Positions 54,263 through 62,237 of a stretch of DNA of 64,000 bases are shown here, piece after piece; the first letter of the stretch is position 1; the number at the start of each line of letters is the position of its first letter. The position numbers were made by a program, and so were the translations under genes. The notes below the pieces were generated by a model. It searched no databases. It saw only the letters and a list, made by a program, of their open reading frames with translations, and had not been told where the DNA came from. The stretch lies in NCBI GenBank assembly GCA_023954375.1, contig JAMLIC010000028.1, positions 55,413-119,412 on the forward strand, read 5' to 3'. Source of the DNA: Planctomycetota bacterium. GTDB lineage: Bacteria > Planctomycetota > J058.

Positions 54263-54976
54263 TCACCCCGCGTCGCCGCCGGGGAGCGCCTTCGGGTCCG
54301 GCGCGGGGAAGCGCCCCGACGACGACCGGGCGAGCCGGTGGCGGCAGCCGTAGATCGCGCAGCCGCCGCTCTCCTCGAAGCAGGAGGGGTGGTAGGGCGT
54401 GCCGCAGGCGGCGCAGCGGGCCACCGGGGCCTCGGCCAGGATCGGGTCGCGGCAGAAGGGGCAGGTGAGCTCGCCCCCGGACTCCTCGCGCGGCGCGGTC
54501 ACCTCCTCGAGGTCGAGCGCGAGGCGCTCGAGGCGCTCGAGGACCTTGAGCAGCCGCTCGGGGTCGGGCGCCGCCGGGTCCCACGCGACCTCGGCGCGCA
54601 CCTGCCCCTCGCCGGCGCTCACGCGCAGGGCGCCCAGGTCGAGCACGAGGCGCTCGACGACGAAGCGCACCGGCTGCGGCGGGACCTCGCCCGAGACGGC
54701 GACGGGGTGCAGGCCGACCCAGCGCAGGAGCCGCCCGCGCGGCCAGGCGCGGAAGGCGCCGCCGGTGCGGACGCGGAGCGCCGCCCGGGCGACCGCGGCG
54801 TCGGCGCCGCCGGGGAAGCGCACCTCGACGTCGCGCCCCCGCCAGCGGGCGACCACGCCGGGCGTGCGGAACCAGCCGTCGTCGCGGTGCGCCTGGCCCA
54901 GGCGCGCGATGAGGGTGCCCCGCGCCGCCTCGAAGCGGGCCTCGCGCTCGATCCTGAGCAGGCGTCGCGTGCTCAT
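54263..54976 (-). CDS. Prokaryotic RING-like zinc-finger protein
   Basis: A 237-residue soluble protein starts at ATG 54976. The N-terminal 150 residues are beta-rich with no family I know (VVARWRGRDVEVRFPGG). The C-terminal zinc module (about 172-212) is CPFCRDPILAEAPVARCAACG, then YHPSCFEE and GGCAIYGCRH, and matches the spacing in the protein at 19160-19702. Unlike that protein, it has no membrane helix. The paralogous zinc module in two different contexts suggests a widespread planctomycete adaptor. Confidence 0.7.
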   Translation of the reverse strand: MSTRRLLRIEREARFEAARGTLIARLGQAHRDDGWFRTPGVVARWRGRDVEVRFPGGADAAVARAALRVRTGGAFRAWPRGRLLRWVGLHPVAVSGEVPPQPVRFVVERLVLDLGALRVSAGEGQVRAEVAWDPAAPDPERLLKVLERLERLALDLEEVTAPREESGGELTCPFCRDPILAEAPVARCAACGTPYHPSCFEESGGCAIYGCRHRLARSSSGRFPAPDPKALPGGDAG

Positions 54977-55000
54977 CCGCCACCGAGGATAGCCGGCAGG

Positions 55001-56173
55001 TCAGCCGATGGCGCGCTCCCGCGCGCGCCGGAAGGCGGGGATGGCGCGCACGATCGTCTCGGTGGGGACGGCGTAGGAGATGCGGAAGTAGCCCGGCGTG
55101 CCGAAGCCCGCCCCGGGGACGACGAGGATGCGCTCCTCCAGGGCGGCCTTGATGAACGCCAGGTCGTCGGGCAGCGGCGAGCGGGGGAACAGGTAGAAGG
55201 CCCCCTCCGGCGTCACGCAGTCGTAGCCCGCGTCGCGGAGCCCGTCGAGGAGCAGGCGCCGCCGCGCGGCGTAGGTGGGGATGTCGACGCTCACGTCGGG
55301 CATGCGGGCGATCACGCGCTGCATGAGGGCGGGGGCGTTGACGAAGCCGAGCGTGCGGTTGGCGAAGATCGCGGCCGCGAGCAGCTCGCGCCGCTGGGGG
55401 TGGTCGGGGTGGGCCGCGAGGTAGCCGATGCGCTCGCCGGCGAGGCCCAGGTCCTTGCTGAACGACGTGGCGACCATGCTCCGCGGCGTGGCGCGCAGGA
55501 CGCTGCCCGGGTCCATGCCGTCGTAGACGACGCGGCGGTAGGGCTCGTCGGTGATGAGCGTCGCCTCGGGGGCCCGCTCGTCGAGGAGGCGGCCGAGCGC
55601 GTCGAGGCGCGCCTGGGCGTAGACGCGGCCGGTGGGGTTGTTCGGCGAGTTGATGATGACGGCGCGGGTCGCCGGCGTCAGCGCGGCGGCGACGGCGTCG
55701 ACGTCGAGGTCGAAGCGGGCGTCGGTGGGGACGACGACCATCTTCCCGCCGTGGTTGTCGATGTAGAAGCGGTACTCGGGGAAGTAGGGGGCGAGGACGA
55801 TCACCTCGCTCCCCGGGTCGAGGAGGGCCTTGAGCGCGACGTTCAGCGCGCCGGCCGCGCCGACCGTGAGGACGACCCCCTCCGCCGTGGGGTCCACCCC
55901 GTGGGTGTCGGCGACGCGGGCGGCCACGCGCGCGCGGGCGTCGAGGAAGCCCGCGTTCGACATGTAGCGGTGGAGCCCCGGGGTCGGGTCGTGGACGACC
56001 GCCTCGAGCGCCTCCTGGAACGCCTTCGGGGGCTCGAGGTCCGGGTTGCCCAGGCTGAAGTCGAAGACGTTCTCCGGACCGTGGACGCGCCGGAGCTCGT
56101 TGCCCTGCTCGAACATGCGGCGGATCCACGAGGCCGCCTGCATGAACTCGGTCACCCGCCGGGAGATGGCCAC
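55001..56173 (-). CDS. Class I/II PLP-dependent aminotransferase
   Basis: The 390-residue enzyme has fold type I motifs: DFSLGNPDLEPP, NSPNNPTGRVY, ITDEPYRRVVYDG, and the PLP lysine in TSFSKDLGLAGERIGY, then YFRISYAVP near the end for the substrate carboxylate Arg. It probably acts on aspartate or aromatic/branched amino acids; the substrate is not readable from the sequence. GTG 56173 is the likely start, and MQAASW ten residues later is an alternative. Confidence 0.9.
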   Translation of the reverse strand: MAISRRVTEFMQAASWIRRMFEQGNELRRVHGPENVFDFSLGNPDLEPPKAFQEALEAVVHDPTPGLHRYMSNAGFLDARARVAARVADTHGVDPTAEGVVLTVGAAGALNVALKALLDPGSEVIVLAPYFPEYRFYIDNHGGKMVVVPTDARFDLDVDAVAAALTPATRAVIINSPNNPTGRVYAQARLDALGRLLDERAPEATLITDEPYRRVVYDGMDPGSVLRATPRSMVATSFSKDLGLAGERIGYLAAHPDHPQRRELLAAAIFANRTLGFVNAPALMQRVIARMPDVSVDIPTYAARRRLLLDGLRDAGYDCVTPEGAFYLFPRSPLPDDLAFIKAALEERILVVPGAGFGTPGYFRISYAVPTETIVRAIPAFRRARERAIG

Positions 56174-56267
56174 CTCGCACCTTCGGTGCGCCTTGCGCGG
56201 TCAGGGGTTGGGGAGACGCCTGGACGCGCCCACCATACCTGAAGCGCCAGACCGGGGCCCCCGCCCC

Positions 56268-56301
56268 ATTTCGCCCGGGGCGGCGGTGACCCGGGCGAAA
56301 T
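56268..56301. terminator. Hairpin 1, ATTTCGCCCGGG inverted repeat
   Basis: A perfect 12-bp inverted repeat lies at 56268-56279 and 56290-56301 with a 10-nt loop. It sits upstream of the aminotransferase and could equally be an operator or part of its leader. Confidence 0.45.
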
Positions 56302-56410
56302 TGGTTTACAGGGCGCTGGTGGGGCTGACCGGCCCGACGGCAAGTCCGAGGCTTCCGCCGGGCCTGACTGCGGCACGTCGGTCGCTCGGAGGTCCCGCGG
56401 ATCAAACGAC

Positions 56411-56456
56411 GAACTCGAGAGGGACCTGTTCCCCCCGCCCTTCCCCTCTCGAGTTC
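56411..56456. terminator. Hairpin 2, GAACTCGAGAGGG inverted repeat
   Basis: A perfect 13-bp inverted repeat at 56411-56423 and 56444-56456 has a C-rich loop of 20 nt. There is no T tract. Confidence 0.5.
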
Positions 56457-56462
56457 AAACCT

Positions 56463-56499
56463 CTTCGAGCCCGACGGTGCGTTGCCGTCGGGCTCGAAG
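56463..56499. terminator. Hairpin 3, CTTCGAGCCCGACGG inverted repeat
   Basis: A perfect 15-bp inverted repeat has a 7-nt loop (TGCGTTG) and is followed by CCTTTCC. It is the strongest hairpin of the region and is the likely terminator of the minus-strand gene ending at 56645, although it lacks a T run on either side. Confidence 0.6.
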
Positions 56500-56518
56500 C
56501 CTTTCCGGAGGACTGACT

Positions 56519-56636
56519 CACCACGGAGGACACGGAGGACACGGAGGAAGTCATGTCGGAGAGAGACATGAATTGGAAGGAATCGAGGACCAGGAGGTCG
56601 CCCTTCAGGAACTCTCCCTCCGTGTCCTCCGTGGTG
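56519..56636. mobile_element. MITE-like element with 20-nt terminal inverted repeats
   Basis: CACCACGGAGGACACGGAGG at 56519-56538 is exactly inverted at 56617-56636. The left arm continues with a further GACACGGAGG unit. Inside is a second small palindrome, TCATGTC...GACATGA. The 118-nt unit has no gene. Sequences of this type recur in many planctomycete and related genomes. Whether it moves through a transposase acting in trans is unknown. Confidence 0.6.
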
Positions 56637-56644
56637 TTCCTTCG

Positions 56645-57553
56645 CTATGAGGACGCCGGGCGCGCCGGCGGCGCAGGCAGCACCCGCCCCAGGAACACGC
56701 GCTCGAGCGCCCGCGCCACCGGCCACTCGGCGTCGGCCCGGCGCAGCACGGCGCGCGCGTCGCGGCGCTCCTCGAGCGCCTGCACGAGCGTCATGGGCTT
56801 CTCCGGCACGACGTGGTCGCCGATCGCCTGGACGCCCGCGCGCGGGAGGACGACGCCGCGCAGGCGGCCCCAGAGCACGAACGCGAAGCGCAGGCGCGGG
56901 TCGTCGCGGACCATGAGGCGCATCATCGATGGGAGGCGCTGCGCGAACACGCGCGGGGCGAACTCGTGCAGCCGCGCGTCCACCTCGGTCCAGGCCACCT
57001 GCTCCTCCTGGCCGAGCGCGTGGACCAGCGCCAGCTGCTCGGTCAGGTGCCCGAGGACGACGCGGCTGGCCTGCCGGCCCAGGCGCGTCAGCCGCTTGGC
57101 CGCCTCGCGCGCGTCCTGCCCGGGGCCGCCCCACGCGAGGATGTCCGCGGCCACGAGGGCGTCCTCGTGGGCCAGCCGGTGCTGCGCGAGGGCGTAGACC
57201 TCGTGGACCACCCGGGCCGTGCCGCGGGCGACGAGGTCGGGGCCCCGCTCGCCCTTGGCCTTCGCGAAGCGCTCCAGCCGCGCCGGCAGCCGCGCGGCCG
57301 CGTCGCCGGCCTCGTCGGCGGGCTCCCCCAGGGCGTCGCGCAGGTCCCGGTCGAGGGGCTCGACCAGCTCGCCGCGCACCGCGGGGTCGATCGTCGGCGC
57401 CGGCTCGGCCAGGGCGGCCAGCAGGCCGAACAGGCCCAGCGCGGCGGCGTCCTCGCGCAGGGCCTCCCAGCGGTCGTCGGGGAGGGCGTCCGCGCCCGGC
57501 GCGCGCCGGGCGTGCTCCACGAACCCCGCCGCCATCTCGTCGTGCGCGAGCAT
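56645..57553 (-). CDS. Uncharacterised helical protein
   Basis: A 302-residue soluble, acidic and mostly helical product begins MLAHDEMAAGFVEHARR. It contains RLTRLGRQASRVVLGHLTEQ, VARGTARVVHEVYALAQHRL and FAPRVFAQRLPSMMRLMV. There is no signal, membrane segment or motif that I recognise. Third-position GC supports a real gene. It is 47 nt downstream of the Asp-rich gene and may share its transcript. Confidence 0.65.
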   Translation of the reverse strand: MLAHDEMAAGFVEHARRAPGADALPDDRWEALREDAAALGLFGLLAALAEPAPTIDPAVRGELVEPLDRDLRDALGEPADEAGDAAARLPARLERFAKAKGERGPDLVARGTARVVHEVYALAQHRLAHEDALVAADILAWGGPGQDAREAAKRLTRLGRQASRVVLGHLTEQLALVHALGQEEQVAWTEVDARLHEFAPRVFAQRLPSMMRLMVRDDPRLRFAFVLWGRLRGVVLPRAGVQAIGDHVVPEKPMTLVQALEERRDARAVLRRADAEWPVARALERVFLGRVLPAPPARPASS

Positions 57554-57600
57554 CGGCTTCCCCTCGGCGGCCGAGGCGCGCCCGGCCGCCGACTCGGTGG

Positions 57601-59004
<1,404 letters not shown>

Positions 59005-59158
59005 GCCGTGATCCCTCGGGGCTGAATGGACGGAAGCCTCGCGGCGGCCGACTATAAGGGCCCCGCCCGGGCGGAGGCAAGGGCGCCTCCGGAACGCCGC
59101 GAGGCGCGGGCTCTCGCCCGCGCCTCGCCCCGAGGCCCGCCGCGGCCGGCCGGCGCCC

Positions 59159-59884
59159 TCACTGGATCAGGACCACCTCGACCCGCCGGTTGCGCGCCCG
59201 CGCCTTGTCGTCGCTCCCCTTCTGGAAGGGGCTGTGCGGCCCGAAGCCTGCGAACGAGAGGCGGTTCGGGTCGATGCCCTTCTCCTCCATGTAGTGGATC
59301 ACCGCGAGGGCCCGCTTCGCCGACAGCTCCCAGTTGCTCTGGTTCTTGTCGCGCGAGCGCTGGATCGGCGCGTCGTCGGTGTGGCCGTCGATGCGGATCG
59401 AGCGGTCGCGGTAGCGCGGGCCGTTGAGCTCGGCCACGACCCGGTCGATCGCCGCCCTCCCCTCCGGCTTGAGCTCCCAGCGCCCGGGCGGGAACAGGAG
59501 CGCGCTCTCGAGCACCAGGCCGCGCGTCTCCGGGTTCACCTCCAGGCCGAACACGGTCGGCGCCTCCTCGCGCGGCGTCGAGGCGGGGACCGACGCGTGG
59601 GCCGGCGCCTCGCCCGCGCGCAGGCGCTCCTCGAGCCGCACGCGCAGCGTCTCCGACTTGTCCAGGCGCCCGCGCAGGAGCTCGAGCTGCTGCTCCTGCT
59701 CCCGCGCCCGGAGCGTGATCGCCTGCTCCCGGCGCTCCAGCTCGCGCACCGTGTCCTTGTGGGCGACGACGAACTTCTCCTGCTCATCGAACTGACGCTC
59801 GAGCGCGCGATAGTCGCTCAGCGGGACGCACCCCGCGCCCGCCGCGACCAGGAGCGCGACCCCGAGCCCGCGAAAGCTCCTCAT
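59159..59884 (-). CDS. OmpA-family peptidoglycan-binding lipoprotein
   Basis: A 241-residue lipoprotein starts at ATG 59884 behind GGAGG, with lipobox LVAAGAGC. Residues 30-95 are a coiled coil (LERREQAITLRAREQEQQLELLRGRL). The OmpA/MotB domain fills the C-terminus with SALLFPPGRWELKPEGRAAID, DGHTDDAPI, WELSAKRALAVIHYM and FAGFG...RNRRVEVVL. It ties the outer membrane or the inner membrane to the cell wall, as in Pal and MotB relatives. No stator or Tol genes are adjacent. Confidence 0.9.
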   Translation of the reverse strand: MRSFRGLGVALLVAAGAGCVPLSDYRALERQFDEQEKFVVAHKDTVRELERREQAITLRAREQEQQLELLRGRLDKSETLRVRLEERLRAGEAPAHASVPASTPREEAPTVFGLEVNPETRGLVLESALLFPPGRWELKPEGRAAIDRVVAELNGPRYRDRSIRIDGHTDDAPIQRSRDKNQSNWELSAKRALAVIHYMEEKGIDPNRLSFAGFGPHSPFQKGSDDKARARNRRVEVVLIQ

Positions 59885-59990
59885 ATGTCCTCCTCGCTGG
59901 CGCCGCTCCGGCGCTCTCCTCCGGCCTATCGGCACGGGGGGCCGTCGGCCTGAACACCGACCGCCCGGGCCAGCGGGTAGAGTCGGCCGG

Positions 59991-61124
59991 GTGGAGGAGC
60001 GCGACCTCATCGTGATCGGCGGCGGGCCCGCGGGCGCGGCGGCGGCCCGGGCGGCGGCCGACCTCGGGCGGCGCCCGCTGCTCCTCGAGGCGCGTCCGCT
60101 GCCGCGGGCCAAGCCCTGCGGCGGGGTGATCGCCGCCGGCGCCCTGGGGCTGGTGGAGGAGCGCTTCGGGCCGACGCCCGACGACGCGCTCGCCGCCCCG
60201 GCCCTCCTGCCCGTCGTGCGCGTCCACCTCGGGCCGCGCGAGCGCTACGACCTGCGGCCCGCCTGGCCGGCCGTGCGGGTCGCGCGGCGGGCGTTCGACG
60301 CGCACCTCCTCGCGAGGTCGGGGGCGGAGGTGCGCGACGACGCGCGCGTCGAGCGGGTCGACCTGCCCGTCGGCCCGGACGCGCCGGTCCGCCTCCTGCT
60401 CGCGGGGGGCGAGGCGCTCGCCGCCCGCTGCGTGGTCGTCGCCGCCGGCGCCGGGTCGGCGCTCGTCCCCTTCGGCCCGGGGCGGCGCGACCTCGTGTTC
60501 GCGGGGCGCGTGCGCTACCCGGGCCGCCCGCCCGAGGGGCGCGAGCTCCTGCTCCTGGGCGCCCGCGCGCTCGTGGCGATCGACCCCGACGGCCCCGATG
60601 GCGTGTCGGTCACGACGACCCTGAAGCGCGCGACCGACTGGAAGCTCGCCCACGCCGGCGGGCTCGCCTTCGCGCTCGGGCCGCTGGGGCTCGCGCTCAG
60701 GAAGGAGCGGGGCGCCGAGTTCGGGTGGCTCTCGCGCGGCGGCCCGGCCCTCGGGCAGGGGGCGGTGCTCCTGGCCGGGGACGCCGCCGGCCTGTGCCTG
60801 GCCCTGGGGCTCGGGCTCGAGGCCGCCGTGCGCTCCGGCCTGGCGGCCGGGGCGGCGGCCGCCGCCTTCCTGTCGGGCGAGGAGCTCGACCCGGTGCGCG
60901 CCTACTCCCGGGCGCTCGACCCGTTCCTGCGCCGCCGCACCGACGAGGGGCGCGCGGCGGCGCTCGTCCGCGGCCGCGTGACCGGGTTCGACGAGGCGAC
61001 CGCGCTCGGCCAGGCGCTGACCCGCGCGCCGCTCACGCGGCGGGTGGTCTTCGGCCACCGGCTGCACCGGCTGGTGCGCAGCCTCGACCGGGCCGAGGCG
61101 CCGCCGCAGGGCTTCCCCGTGTGA
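59991..61124 (+). CDS. Geranylgeranyl reductase-like FAD oxidoreductase
   Basis: The 377-residue flavoprotein starts at GTG (MEERDLIVIGGGPAG). FAD motifs are IGGGPAGAAAA near the N-terminus and VLLAGDAAGLCLALGLGLEAAVRSG near 260. KPCGGVIAAGAL is typical of geranylgeranyl reductases and of related digeranylgeranylglycerophospholipid reductases. It probably reduces isoprenoid double bonds, in line with the prenyl synthase at 19867, though other substrates are possible. Confidence 0.82.
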   Translation: MEERDLIVIGGGPAGAAAARAAADLGRRPLLLEARPLPRAKPCGGVIAAGALGLVEERFGPTPDDALAAPALLPVVRVHLGPRERYDLRPAWPAVRVARRAFDAHLLARSGAEVRDDARVERVDLPVGPDAPVRLLLAGGEALAARCVVVAAGAGSALVPFGPGRRDLVFAGRVRYPGRPPEGRELLLLGARALVAIDPDGPDGVSVTTTLKRATDWKLAHAGGLAFALGPLGLALRKERGAEFGWLSRGGPALGQGAVLLAGDAAGLCLALGLGLEAAVRSGLAAGAAAAAFLSGEELDPVRAYSRALDPFLRRRTDEGRAAALVRGRVTGFDEATALGQALTRAPLTRRVVFGHRLHRLVRSLDRAEAPPQGFPV

Positions 61125-61132
61125 GCTGACGG

Positions 61133-62104
61133 TCAGAACGTCAGCGTCACCGTCAGCGCCACGCCCGAGGCGGCCGTGCCCGCCTCGAGCTGCCGGTCGG
61201 CGTCGCGGCTCGACTCCGCGCGGACGACGAGGTAGCGGAACTCGGCGCCGAAGCCGAGCACCTCGGGGATGATGTGGATCGTCGCGCCGAGGCGGAACTC
61301 CAGGTAGCGGGCGCTCTTCAGCCCGACGTCCTTCCACGACCAGTTCATGAACTGGACGCGCGAGCTGACGGTGAGGTACTCGAACGGCGTCAGCTCCACG
61401 AAGCCGCCGAAGAAGGGGGAGATCAGCTCGCCGCGGCGCCGGACGGTGAGCGTCGCGGGGTCGAGCCCGCGGCGGACGGCCTCGAAGGCGCCCTGGAAGC
61501 GGAAGTAGCGCGCGCCGCCCAGGAGCCCGAAGCGGTAGGTGCGCCCGTAGAGCGGGTCCCACTCCACGAACCCGGAGGCGGTGAAGAGCTCGAAGCGGCT
61601 GCGCACGAGGTCGCCGGGGCGGGCGAGGTCGACCCCGTCGAACAGGACGGGCTCGTCCTGGTGGTAGAGCTTGCCCTCGCGGACGAGGTGCAGCACGTCG
61701 GCGCCGCCGCGGATGTCGCGGCCGATCGAGAGCTCCACCCACGGCGAGACGCCGCTGGCGATGAGCCCCTGCCGCCGCTCCAGCTCGCGCAGGGGCGTGC
61801 CCCGGAGCCCGCGGCGGTCGGCGCGGATCTCCGACTGGATGTCCACCCAGAACACGGGCCCGAGCTGCAGGCGGAGCAGCGGGGGCGGGCTCGCCGCCTC
61901 GTCGCGCAGGGTGATCCAGCGCTCGAACTCCTCGAAGGAGTCGAGCTCGCCGAGGTCGTCGGGGAGCTCGGGCCGCTGCGGGAAGCCCTCGGGCCGGCCC
62001 TGGGCGGGGCCGCCGTCGGCTCTCTCCTGGCCGTGGCCCGGCGCGCCGAGGAGGACGAGCAGGGCGAGCGCCCCGGCCCACCCGCGCAGCGACGGTGCTC
62101 GCAC
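61133..62104 (-). CDS. Exported outer-membrane barrel-like protein
   Basis: A 323-residue precursor has a signal peptide (WAGALALLVLLGAPGHGQ). It carries an N-terminal acidic helical stretch and then amphipathic strands: PLYGRTYRFGLLGGARYFRF, FFGGFVELTPFEYLTVSSRV, and a final VALTVTLTF with terminal Phe. No family is recognised. It has the look of a barrel anchored in the outer membrane and may be distantly related to the 14552-15412 protein. It converges with the flavoprotein gene with 8 nt between. Confidence 0.65.
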   Translation of the reverse strand: MRAPSLRGWAGALALLVLLGAPGHGQERADGGPAQGRPEGFPQRPELPDDLGELDSFEEFERWITLRDEAASPPPLLRLQLGPVFWVDIQSEIRADRRGLRGTPLRELERRQGLIASGVSPWVELSIGRDIRGGADVLHLVREGKLYHQDEPVLFDGVDLARPGDLVRSRFELFTASGFVEWDPLYGRTYRFGLLGGARYFRFQGAFEAVRRGLDPATLTVRRRGELISPFFGGFVELTPFEYLTVSSRVQFMNWSWKDVGLKSARYLEFRLGATIHIIPEVLGFGAEFRYLVVRAESSRDADRQLEAGTAASGVALTVTLTF

Positions 62105-62237
62105 GGTCCCCCCTCCGGGGGCGGATCATACGGGAGCCGCCCGGGGGGGAGCCACTCGCAGGGCGCGGCACGGCTCGGTGTCCCCCGGGACGCGCTTTGA
62201 TTATCCTCGGGCGCGCGCGAGCCACGGGGGAGGGCGG

